Assembly: GCA_027382625.1 (NCBI GenBank)
Contig: JAJKFJ010020827.1
Location: 1-64,000 of the forward strand
From: Tetmemena sp. SeJ-2015
Taxonomy: Eukaryota; Ciliophora; Spirotrichea; Sporadotrichida; Oxytrichidae
Direction of reading: 5' to 3'
DNA: 64,000 nucleotides
Under the pieces are notes generated by a model. The model had not been told where the DNA came from and did not search any database. It saw nothing but the letters and a program-made list of their open reading frames with translations. The position numbers and the translations under genes are program-made. Of this stretch, positions 22,682-33,177 are shown piece after piece (position 1 is the stretch's first letter; every line of letters starts with the position of its first letter).

Positions 22682-25600
22682 ATGTTCAAAAGGCTCTTTG
22701 ATTTCTTAGGAGGCTCTAACAATAACCCAGCTAATCCCGCTACAGCCTCCACTCCCAATTCTTCTAACTCCAAACTTGGAGGAAAGGGCAGCCATGGACT
22801 TTCTGAAAAAGAAAGCCTAGAAAAATTCATAACTGAGTCCCCACTACCTGAATTAGACACAGCACTTATTACCTAAATAAGAAAGTATTAAATCTATATC
22901 TAGAGTATTTTTTTCTAAATAAAGCCCAGAAAGAAGGTAGTTAGGAATATTTAATGCTGATTAACTTGAGAGAAGCGACTTAGTAGGTGGAATTAACGAT
23001 TGAAAGTGCGCAGAAAGCTTTGGGCAAAGGAATCTTCAAACTCTTTGATTACATAAAGACCTCGCTCCCTGATTCTGAAGTGAATCAGTTAAGGGGCTAT
23101 AACCGAAGATGCTTTGGCCTATATGATAAATATGTGCAGCTCAGGGACATACATAGGGAGCTAAGTGGCATTATCAATCATCTTTAAGTCATGATTAATT
23201 TTTTAGTGGTCACATAAAGCAGTTCATTTTAGCTATCAGTAATAAAGATTACGCACCATTACGGGATTTATTATACAAGGGAGTAGAAAAGGGCCTGGAG
23301 GAGTCAAAGTTAAAACTCAAAAACTGTAGCGGCATTGAGATCATAGCAGAGGACTAAGGAGAGAAAATTGCAGATTTCTTTGACTTGATCTATGAGAAGT
23401 TTGAGAAGGAGATCGAAGATTTCTTCTCGCTTAGAGAAAACGATGTGCAGGAGGCAAGTCAGTTTTACAGATTGCGCACAAAGTATCTTGACAGAAAAGT
23501 AGTTGGGCTCCAGACGCAGCTTGTCAAGTAGAATTTCGAGATACAGAACTCTAAAACCTTTTATCAGTAGGAGGTTTAGATGCTTCAAAGCGAGATTGGT
23601 GAGATCAAGAAGGATTTCTCGCAAACCTTAATAGATGTGAAGAGCTCAATACTCGGAGGCTATGGAAGTGGAGTTCCTGGGGAAGATGACATAACTAGCA
23701 CACCAGACATTGAATATACGAACAACAGCGTCGATGAATTCAACCCTAATACGGCTGAGGATGAGAAGCTAAGCATCATAGGTAAGAATTCATCCTTTCT
23801 TGGAGCCAGTCTTCAGATGAGTAATCATCCCTTCGCTAATGTGCATCTTAATACTCAGCCAGACATTGGAAACTCTAATCAATTGACAAACAGATCTAGA
23901 AACTCTAACAACAAGAGAATTGAAGACTACGATTCGACAAGGAGGACTAACAGAAGCACTCTCTCCAAAAATTCTGAAAACTTTGAAAACTCAGGAGGCT
24001 ATTTCCTGGATAAGAGAAGAAGCAATTAGGTGGGCTACTCTGGCCCAGGGTTGAATTTAGAGCAGACAAGCCCTTATGGAGGAGGTCATATGCCTTCTCA
24101 TCTATAATCTTCATAAAATCTGACAGTGGAGAGCAAGAAGCCTCCTCGGAACGTATACACATTCAATCATCATTATTACTAGTAGCATTTCTCACAATAA
24201 AACTCCCAGTAGCAATCTTATGGACCATCTAATAGAGATAGCATAAACTAGTCGCAGCAGGATCTGAACACATCAAGAAATTCAAAGACAAGCCGAAGCT
24301 CCCGATAGCAAGTAGGAACAGCGCATAAGATGGGTAGTGGTAATTCCACTTCAAATAATATCTTCTCGACGAGGGCTGCTGAGGCTTATGGCTCCACCAG
24401 TCAAAGTTAGAGATATGGAAAGACACCCACTGGTGGGAACGGATTCAACCAATCCAGTTAAAAGTATGGAGGAGGGTAGAGCAATCAGTATTCAGGTGCG
24501 AGTAGCAGCATGGAGTTTCACAAAGATGCAGGAGTAGCACAAGCAGGCAGTTAAGGACTTTTTAAGAGGCATAGAGGCAGCCATTAAGTGATGCAGAGCT
24601 CGAGTAACACCAATAATAATAATAACATTAGTAGCATCAGTGGCAACACTAGCAATCATAACAGTAGTAATGTGTTTAGCAGCAGGAGATCTACACAGAA
24701 ATCCATCAGACTGACCTCCGAGAGAAATACCATTAGAAGCAAATAAGATTCCCTCAAAAGTAAGTTACTCAAATTGTTTTAATTAACACTCTAATTTAGA
24801 GGAGAGAGTCTCCGTGCATCCTCCTATTCAAATTTAGCAAGCAGTTAGTGATGAGGATTTCAGCAATATATTAGGAGGGTCCACTGATCCCTTATATCTT
24901 AAGCACAACATTATAGCACAGTGTTATTTGATTTAAAAATTAAAAATGATTTAAAAGTAGGTGATTATCATTTTAAGAAGATTGAAAATAGAGCAGAAAT
25001 TGGTTTGACTGTAATTAAAAATTACTTATGAATTTCAAATTCCTATACTCTATCTTTTTATTGCGATAAAGAGGAAAAGTAGACATTCTCGCAAGCTTTA
25101 GAAGAACCAGATACCCTAAGATCAGTATCTAAATTATTTAAGCAACTTTCACATAAACACCTACAAATGGTTTTTCAATGGCGAATCGAAAACCATAAAG
25201 TAGCAATGAACTAAACCAAAGCACTCCTTCCTTGAGCTCAGCTACTATTGATGAATATAGAGACAGGGAGCCTCCTTTTTCAATCACCAATACCATGAGA
25301 ACTTCTCCTGATAAGAAGTTTGATTAAGAAGAAAGGAGCTCTTCTATCAAGCGCACTCAATTTATAATTTAGATAATTTACATTCTATTTCAATCTTCAG
25401 GCCAGTTGAATCAGCACATGATGCACCAGTAGAGTTACTAATCCAAGCCTTCTAATAACTTCACCTCTGATTCATTGCCAAGCTTTGGAGGACTCCGCTA
25501 ATCTAAGGGCCCAGAGAACACTAGCATCAACTCCAATCAGCACTAAACAACAGCTTCAAGCGTTAACAATAAGACCCAACAGAATAATAAGAAAGTAAGC

Positions 25601-25903
25601 AAGTTCTCGCTTACCTTTGCAAATCCTTCCCCAGTTGAAAGTAGAAACTGCTCTAAAGAAAGACCAGTTAACTCTCTTCTGAGTTAAATTGCCCTAGCAC
25701 AAACTCTGCAATAAAATGCAGCCACCTAGCTATAACAACTGCAGCAGTAATAAATGCAGTCAAAAGAGTTGAATCAGTAATCTTTTTCAACTCAGCCAGA
25801 GCAACAGCATGTAGTTACACTCCTAGCTGACGGCTCTAAGATGAACCCTAATGCCACCTTTGAACCAGTTAACGAGTCCACAATTAATAGCAGCACTAAT
25901 TGA
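22682..25903 (+). CDS. Unrecognised protein with helical N-terminal part and long Ser/Asn/Gln-rich tail
   Basis: ATG at 22682 (M-F-K-R-L-F-D-F-L-G-G). A helical, charged region lies roughly at 22950-23650 (for example K-F-E-K-E-I-E-D-F-F-S-L-R-E-N-D). A very long low-complexity tail rich in S, N, Q and G follows, ending at TGA 25901-25903. A 32-bp IES (23181-23212) and a 40-bp GT-AG intron (24760-24799) are supported by frame restoration. At least one more interruption near 22880-22940 and one at 24920-25180 were not resolved. The E-I-E-D-F-F segment weakly recalls SPX domains, which is not enough to name it. The tail suggests a scaffold or condensate protein (inference). Confidence 0.65.
23181..23212. 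other. IES, 32 bp, pointer TCA
   Basis: TCA at 23178-23180 and 23210-23212. Excision gives L-S-G-I-I-N-H-I-K-Q-F-I-L-A-I, joining two frames that are otherwise out of phase. Confidence 0.7.
24760..24799 (+). other. Intron, 40 bp
   Basis: GTAAGTTACT...TAATTTAG. Joins D-S-L-K to the segment beginning E-R-V-S-V-H-P-P in frame. Confidence 0.7.
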
Positions 25904-26096
25904 GTTCAACCTATTGGCATAAAATTTTTCAAGGTCTGAAAATCATTCATCAGGTGGGATATTGCTGATTTGTTTTGATGATTGTTGGTTCAGGCGATAA
26001 ATCCTGTTTAGACAATTTTAATAAATTAGTATTTTTAGTTTCGCTACTTTTGTTAATTATCTAATTAAAACTTAAACTATAATAATCTAAACTTTC

Positions 26097-27155
26097 ATGG
26101 GAGGAAATTTGATAGGAGGCTCTGTAAATCCTATTCATAAACTTAAGAAGAGTAAGAGCAAGAGCTTCTTTGATGACTCAGCCCCAACTATAAACTTCGC
26201 TGATCTAATCACTAGAGCAAAGGGTGGGGACTTAGTTCTAGTAGAGGAGCTAGTGCTCTTCGATAACTATACTCTCATAAATTCCTAGGAGGCGCACATA
26301 ATGAGATAACTTCTCCGTTTCAAGTAAAAGGACAGTCCTCCATTCGCGAGAAAGCTCTGGTGTAGAATCGGAGTGGTCATTGATTCTGAAATCGATGACG
26401 TGAAATATCTGCTTGAGTTTACCTCTCAAGGAGTGAAGCACTATGAATTTATTTCTCGCATGATGTATTACAAGCAGGAGGGGTTGGCCTTTGCAATAAA
26501 GATGTATAAAAACTCCACTGATGCATAGATGGTTGATAAGATGAAAGCTCTAGCAAAGTGTCTCTAGAATAAGACTTGGAAGCAACTTTTTAACATGGAG
26601 GATTATGGAGATGAGAATGAGGCAGGAGATATAATCAAGCAAGGCTTTTTAAAGGCAAACAAGATCTTATCTATGTTTTCTGGGGACTCTTCGATCTATG
26701 CCTAGTTGTAAAATATATTCAAGATTTTCACAAAAGAACAGAATGGGCAAGAGAGGGAGTATATCGCTTTTGATGAGATAGATAACTTTCTGAGCTTCTT
26801 AATGCTAAACGAGGAGGAAAAGGAATTCAGAGTTATGTATCTCTGTTAACAGGCAGAGCCACTTCTCAAGAAGTTTAGGAAAACTCATAACGATAGAAGA
26901 GGCTTGGAATTTTTTGAGTTCCTGACCATTCTGAAATAGATAGATGCATTTATTGATTTGGAGCTGTCAGAAAAGGAAAGAGTGGCAACTATTTCTGCTT
27001 AGATTTGCATCCAATTTTTGAATAAGTGTGGCCTATTTGATTAGAGCACATTTAATATACTCGCCCAAGACTGTAATGATATAAGTGATAATGCCCCACC
27101 TTTCAGAGACTCTTATTTTATAACAAAAGTAGTGGAATGGTAGTAATAATTATGA
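26097..27155 (+). CDS. Conserved-looking 352-residue protein, function unknown
   Basis: One uninterrupted frame from ATG 26097 to TGA 27153-27155 with TAA/TAG as Gln. Begins M-G-G-N-L-I-G-G-S; a glycine at position 2 could allow N-myristoylation (inference). The rest is helical and charged (e.g. Y-I-A-F-D-E-I-D-N-F-L-S-F-L-M-L), with spacing like an armadillo or EF-hand-type helical protein but no canonical calcium loop. No intron or IES was found, unlike its neighbours. I do not recognise the family. Confidence 0.8.
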
Positions 27156-27179
27156 ACTTTAGAATATTTTTTCGTATAA

Positions 27180-30100
27180 AGAATTCTCAGTTATAAAAAA
27201 CTACTCATAATTGCTTGATATGTCAGCTACCACTAGCTTATTCTACTCAATTAGATTACTATCAGTAGCTGTTTTTTCTACTGCTGCTCTCGCTAGTTTA
27301 TCCTAAAGAAGTTTCTTCTCCTCAAGTGCTAGCTATAACTTTCTCTGGAGCTCTTGATTGTTTATCGTATCAAACGATCTCTCATGGTTTACCTTATTTG
27401 AACTTTTCTAGAGTTCTCTTTCTTTGATTTAATTTAGATGCTCAAGCTCCTTTATTCTTTCCAAATATTACAGATTTTCACCTTCTATTCTCTGCCTATC
27501 TCTTTCCTGCTCTTTCTGTCTCTATTATAGGGTGAATATGATTACATGATCGAGGATTGGCAAAACCTAATCAAGATAGAGTTCTTAAAAAAAGTGATAT
27601 ATATTAAATTAGAGATAGTTTTAATTGATTATGTATTTTAAATTAATGAGGGAGCGAGCTCCTACCAGTTTAGTGCAAGATAGTCATCGAATGCTGCCTT
27701 AGTCTAACTTTTAGTTTTTTGTCCGCGTTCAAGAGAGTGGGTAGTTGTGGGTGAAAGTAGACTCCTTCTTGATGTTGTAGTAAGTGCAGTATTTCCTTGC
27801 GTATGATGTTAATCTCTTTGCAAATGCTGTTCAAAAGTACGCAAATCCAAGCATACTTTTGTAACACTTTGAGCTTGCCAGTGAAGATGAGTCTCTGTTG
27901 ATCGGGAGGGAAGCCTTACTTATCCTAGGGACTTGCCTCTTCAGAGGTCACTTTGAAGTTGGGTTTTTAGTTGTTGATGTTGCTGTAGTTGTTGATGATG
28001 TTGTAGTAGATGTAGTTGTTGAGGTAGACATTTAAATTAAATTAACTCTATATATAAAGCGTAATATAATACGAATCACTGAACAAGGACTCAAACGCAA
28101 TGTATTTCTAAGTTAAACCAATCCACGATCATGTAATCATATTCACCCTATAATGAAGGTTTCTTTCTTCTTAGAGTCTTTAGTTTTCAATGGATACTGA
28201 TTCTAGCTAATCTAGCATCTCATTATAGCGAAGCAGCTAATCCTAAAACTACTGTTCCATTTCTATCAAGCGCTCTTATTATGACTGAGGAGACATCTAT
28301 TGAGGAAGCTATTGCTGCTTAGACTGTAAGAATTGGAGTTACTAGCTTGCACCGAGACTGAAATTTTTCAAGGAATGTAGCCTCAGGGTACTGTTTGCAA
28401 ATCCATATTAGTCGAATTAAGGAGTACTGTTTAAATCTTAGTTTATGTAGTTTCCATAGCTGTGAGAGTTTTAAATGCTCTCCTAGCTTTGCTGCTGTTA
28501 TCTTTGATATTGATTCTTGGTTTTGCTTTCATTGTAGGGATTAACTTGGCTTCTTTGGGGATCTGAAGTCAGCTCTAAATTTAAAATTAAGCTGAGATTT
28601 CTTCAAGGGATTCCCATCTGACTATTGATAAAATTTGATCAATCAAATTTAATGCTCTATTAAATATTGAGACTCGTTTCTCGAAAATTCCTAGAGTTCT
28701 AAGGCATAGAAGTCTTTAGTTTCCTCATCACATCGAGAATTGAAAGATTCCAAGCTCTGAAGTAGCAATTGATCTTAGTTGTTACCATAATTTTTGTTGT
28801 TGTACTTTTGGTCTGCGTCTAAAGAGCTGAAATTTTTGTACTTCAGATTCTAAATTTCAAATTCCTAGTTCTTTCTCTCTTTAGAGCTCTCATTTTAAAG
28901 TGTGCTAGAAAATTGGTTCTTACCTCTTCCAATACTGCTATTCTTTAAATTTATTAGGCTTTGAGTCTAGGTGTTACCGAAAGTCTCTCTTCTGTTTGAG
29001 CTACTCCCGAATTAATTATTATACTTGGACTAATCTCCCCTCTGTGAGGTTTTCTCTTTCAGTTATGAATCGTAATACTCACTCATCTTCTCAGTTTGTT
29101 TTCCAATCAGACTATCAATAGTACGTGAGAGACTTCTTGCAGATTTCATAGCGCCACATTTATCAACAAAAGTCAAATTTCGATTCCTCGTTATTCTAAT
29201 TTCCTCCTCTTCTATTTTCTCTTTCTCTTGGAGAAGTCCCTAAATAGATTGATAATAAGATTGCCCCTCAACTTCATTAAATGACTCATTGACGCTTGTA
29301 TGAGAATCTAGTATATCGGAAGCATTTGTATTTTAAACATTCTTGAATTGCACCTTCTTAGAGTCTCTACTTTTATTACTTATTGAAGAGCTTCTTGAGC
29401 CTGAAGATAGAACCTAAGCTAGAGAGGATCTTTTAGGCTCAACTGTAATCTTTTTACTCTGATCTTGACCCCATCTAGATTCTCTTGCAGTTTATAAAAA
29501 TTGAACATTTTGATTTTTATGTCCAAGTTTGCTTCAAACTTTTCCCCAAACTGGTTTGGAAGTCTTATTTTGCCTTCTCAAGTATCTTCTTGTATCTATT
29601 CTCTCCGAAGCTTTGACCTTTATCGTATCTGCTCTTCTTGCCTGTATTTTGAGAGATAGCAAACTCATCCTCCTCCTCGTCATATTAATTTTGATCCTCC
29701 TAGAATATCTCAGTTTCATTGCACTCCGTAGTTTGAAGATGCTTTTGGTTTGACTCTTAAATTGATCCCTCTTCCTCCTCCTCTATTCCAAATATTTCCT
29801 TGTACATTTGGTGTTTCACACTTTTCTTTTTATCGGCTGCTCCATTTGGTCCTGTCTTAAATTAGGAATCAAGCTGAGATTGCTGCATGGAGGAATTGGA
29901 GGGGTTAAGAAGTGATTGCATGAATTGATTGATGGCCTCTTAATTTTCCTTGTTATTGAGATATGCACTTGTGAATCCGAATTATTGATTTGCGCCATTA
30001 TTCGGCTGCCCACCGAGAGCGCTTGAAGTGAGTCCCCGTGAATTACCCAGTTGACTCACCATCAAATTCTTATTAACTTTGCTTTGAGCAGCTCCTAGTA

Positions 30101-30468
30101 TCGATTAAGTGGTGGGTCTGAAGACACTCATGCCAAGTCCCTGTGAAGAGAGAATCTTGGAATCAGAGTCCCTCACCACTTTTTCGTAATCGTTATGATA
30201 CTTATTCGTATTGAAATGCTCCACATCTTCATAGGTTAGTCTGCTATTTTTCCCATCACTAAAGACTCCATTCATTAAGTCAGGGGAGGTGAGAGTAAAG
30301 TCATCTCTTTTATTCTAGTTACCTCCTTGAAATACTGAACCTATAATGAATGTCAATTCTTATGAATATTTTACCTTTGAGAGCTGAGGATTAGTTGGAG
30401 AAGATTTCTTGGTCGAATAATTCCCTGAGAGTTTTAGGCTTGGAAGAGCCTCCACTCGCTTCCTTCAT
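27180..30468 (-). CDS. Coiled-coil, Ser/Asn/Gln-rich protein gene interrupted by a TA-flanked element
   Basis: Minus-strand ATG at 30468 (M-K-E-A-S-G-G-S-S). A 34-bp GT-AG intron at 30341-30374 follows. Long low-complexity S/N/Q/K-rich regions are broken near 29480-29530 and 28360-28660 by unresolved introns or IESs. A strong coiled coil (e.g. L-Q-Y-L-E-R-I-K-E-L-E-H-L) spans 27190-27530 and 28150-28320. Removing the 623-bp element plus one TA joins E-E-R-N-L-H-Q-Q to R-Q-K-E-Q-E-R-D-R-Q in frame. The C-terminal stop was not fixed; the frame runs toward the 3' end of the convergent 352-residue gene. Function unknown; possibly a cytoskeletal or basal-body protein (inference). Confidence 0.65.
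27528..28150. mobile_element. TA-flanked element with ~33-bp terminal inverted repeats inside a coding region
   Basis: The ends are TAGGGTGAATATGATTACAT... in inverted orientation (27528-27560 and 28118-28150), one mismatch in about 33 bp. It is bounded by TA at 27526-27527 and 28151-28152. That is the layout of a Tc1/mariner-related element or a TA-type IES derived from one. Excision leaving a single TA restores the host coiled-coil frame exactly. No transposase is visible inside; the interior holds a ubiquitin-like fragment on the minus strand. Confidence 0.8.
27744..27965 (-). pseudogene. Ubiquitin-like fragment inside the TA element
   Basis: On the minus strand, 27960-27875 encodes S-P-Q-D-K-Q-G-F-P-P-D-Q-Q-R-L-I-F-T-G-K, matching the I-Q-D-K-E-G-I-P-P-D-Q-Q-R-L-I-F-A-G-K block of ubiquitin. 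27785-27744 encodes Y-N-I-K-K-E-S-T, matching Y-N-I-Q-K-E-S-T. About 90 bp of unrelated sequence (itself perhaps an IES) sits between, where ubiquitin has Q-L-E-D-G-R-T-L-x-D. The C-terminal R-L-R-G-G is absent. The N-terminal side is replaced by an ACA-rich repeat encoding Thr/Ser. It is a degenerate copy, or a nested IES-broken ubiquitin-like gene. Confidence 0.7.
30341..30374 (-). other. Intron, 34 bp (coiled-coil gene)
   Basis: Minus strand GTAAAATATT...TTATAG. The flanks are also AGGT on both sides, so an IES with pointer AGGT would give the same product; the intron reading is preferred because of the GT-AG ends. Confidence 0.65.
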
Positions 30469-30755
30469 ATTTGCTGATTGATTAAGTTTGAATTTAAATT
30501 TCCCTCAAATAAAATGCAATCACATTTAACTCGGAAGAGCTGGATATATCTCATTCAGAAGAGATTTTGGTATTTCTTTTGTTTTATGTTTACTAAATTT
30601 ATATAGAGTGTGGACTATTTCAACTAGTGGGTTGAATCCTTAGCATCTACAGATTGACCATAGAAAGAATAGAAAAAGAAAAAGTATCATTAACGCTTAA
30701 GAATTTATTGATTTCCTAATTCTTCAAATATCTTTTAACTATTGAGAATAAAATT

Positions 30756-32870
30756 ATGAGTAGTAAATAGAGAATCTTAAGTAAGAGGTAGCACAAAAGG
30801 ATGAACAATTAAGCATTTTGCAAAATCAGTTTGACTAGTTTGACTCGAAGCTAGATGAATTTAACGAGCAGGCGAAGGTAATTGAGCTACTACAGAAGCA
30901 GTCAGTGGAACAGTAAAATACCATCAAGTACCTTGAGGGACTTCTAGATGGGCAATATATTTAACCTATTCCTTTTTTACAATAAAAAGTTAATTAGGAG
31001 GTGCAGGACTAGAATTACTTGAGATCAGAGATTTAAAATTTGGAATCCCACATCTCAGGGCAACAGAAGCAGCTCTAACTATATCTTGAAAAGACAGAAG
31101 AGCAAAAGGAGTTGATTCAATTTTAATATGAGTATTTCAATTTATTTTTAATTCTTGATTGAAACTCTCCAATTAGAGAAGGAGAATTTAAATCAGCGAC
31201 TAGATTCAATTCTGAATGTTACTCAAAAGGACAGAGTGGAGTCTAACTTACAACGACTTGAGATGGATACCTACCTCAAGCAGATTGAGAAACTCAAGCT
31301 ATCTATCTTTAATCTTTAATAATCTTATTTTTCTGTCTGAGCAGAGTCTTAAGAGCTAGATAAACAAACTGAAGTCGGAGCAGAACAAGCATTACAAGGA
31401 GTCAGCTGATTTACATGAAAAATACACCAAGCAGCTAGAGTAAAATAAGGAACTAGACTTGCAAGTATCTCAATATTCACAAGAACTTCAGACTTATCAG
31501 CAAGAGCACACGCTCCTGGCTTCGAAATTAGATGAAGCCAACCTCAATCTCTCTGCTTTCTAGCTTAAGGTGGAGAAGATAAAATTGTATCTTACATGTT
31601 AGTTCTTAAAAGAAGCAGAAGAGCAAGTTGGAGAACAAAAATATCTTGATAGAGGATTTGAAGGATAGTGTGAATTTGAAGATCACTGTAACAGAAGACT
31701 TACAGAGTCTATTGTAACAGTCACAATCCTAGTACAAGGAAATGAAGAAAGAGCTGAAGTAAGTAGCAAAGGTTAAGGAAAAATTAGTAGGCAAGTTTTA
31801 TCAAGTGGAGAATGAGAACACTCAGCTTCATCAAATGAACAGGCAACTCTTCAGTGAGATAGACAATTTGCAGAGCAGCATCATGAAGATGAGTATGATG
31901 GGCAGTGGTTCGAGTCAAGCAGCAGTAGGTTCACTTGAACTTTAGAATAGAGGTGGGAATGGAATAGAAGCAAGTTCCACTCAAAGAAGTAACGAGCAAC
32001 TCAATAGTTTGAACTTCAACAATCTGAATCCCTTCTTGAGTCATCTGAGTCAACTCAGATCCATCTACGAGCAGAAATTCTCCCATAGAGACACTCACAA
32101 CAGCAGTCTAGTTGAGATGGATCAAGAATTGTAATAGCTGTTCCCAGTGAGGGAGGAAAAGGTGCAATTAAAGCAGGAAATAGGGGAAGAGGAAAGAGGG
32201 TGATTAAAATAAGGAGAATAGAAATCATTTCAATGATACTGAGCTTTAGAAAGCTATCACAGAGTTTAAGTGTATTGGCTTATTTATCAAAGGGTAGTCA
32301 AAGGAAGAAGAAGTGAAGTCGCAGTAGTAGAGTAAGGCCAGCAAGAAATAAGAAAAGGAAAAGAGATACTCAGGAGACAGCCTAAACAATCGTGATACTA
32401 CTCATAGTCTCTGTCTAGACTCGCAACCAGAGAGACTTGAAAATAAGCACAGAGAGACAAACCAATAGAAGCTGCAGAAGAAGGCAATAGCTTTCGGTTT
32501 CGTGGATAACAAGCACCAAGTTAACTAGAAGATATTTGCTGATTAAAAGATGTCTACTCTCAGCATTAGCATAGATTAACCTTCTAGTAATAGAGTGCCA
32601 AAGGAAGGAAATAGGATGATGATGAATAAAGACATTCATGAATATCAGGATTACAAGAGGGAAAGTGAAGAAGTGAACTTAGAGGCAGATGCTTTAGAAG
32701 AGCCTAGTGACAGTTAGATTGAGTATAGCGATGAGGAGTCACTCTCCATTCAAGATAGCATGATGGTCAGCAGCTCAAGATCCAAGAGGCAAAGGTAGAC
32801 GAAGCCTCAAATGCAACTGAGAGATGAGCCACAGATACAAGAATATGGAAGTGGAGAGGTAAGTATTTTA
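30756..32870 (+). CDS. Long coiled-coil protein
   Basis: Continuous coiled-coil heptads with TAA/TAG as Gln from about 30765 to 32000 (e.g. L-L-Q-K-Q-S-V-E-Q-Q-N-T-I-K-Y-L-E), then a Ser/Asn-rich stretch and an acidic tail to about 32870. ATG 30756 is one frame off the first heptads, so the true start is uncertain. Interruptions lie near 31130-31170, 31310-31340 and 31580-31615. At 32201 a TGA is avoided by removing a 22-bp GT-AG piece or a 25-bp IES with pointer AGA. A GTAAGT donor-like site ends the last readable exon at about 32861. No named family; structural or centrosomal role inferred only from the coiled coil. Confidence 0.65.
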
Positions 32871-33177
32871 ATAAGATCATTATCATTCAGAAGAAGAAGA
32901 ATATTTTTAATAATTGTGCATATATATCATTGGAGAAATAAAGTATAAATTAGCTTGAAATTCTCAAATCAACTTATACATATTATAGATGAAATATAAT
33001 GAGAAAGATTTAAATAGAAAAATGAAAATATATAAATTTAATTCAAATTTAAGTAAAATTAAATCTTAATGTCATGAAGCATCTGCTTGATATATAAGCT
33101 CAAAATAATTTCGATAAAATTGAGGTCAATATTAATTATAATTAAATTTTAAATCAATTTGCAGGATAATTAAAACA
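32871..33177. other. AT-rich spacer
   Basis: Very AT-rich. It may contain the 3' end of the preceding gene. No independent gene seen. Confidence 0.4.

Noticed and set aside
22576..22860. 94-codon minus-strand frame over the start of the Ser/Asn/Gln-rich gene
   Set aside because: Shadow of the plus-strand frame starting at 22682, with no independent features.
22880..22933. IES with pointer AGAAAG or CTAAATAA near the start of the Ser/Asn/Gln-rich gene
   Set aside because: Both repeats are real, but removing 48 or 42 bp does not bring the flanking frames into phase, so the boundary stays unresolved.
27528..28150. Interpreting the inverted 33-bp repeats as pointers of a scrambled, inverted MDS
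   Set aside because: Pointer-type joining runs into a TGA, whereas simple TA-bounded excision restores the coiled-coil frame perfectly.
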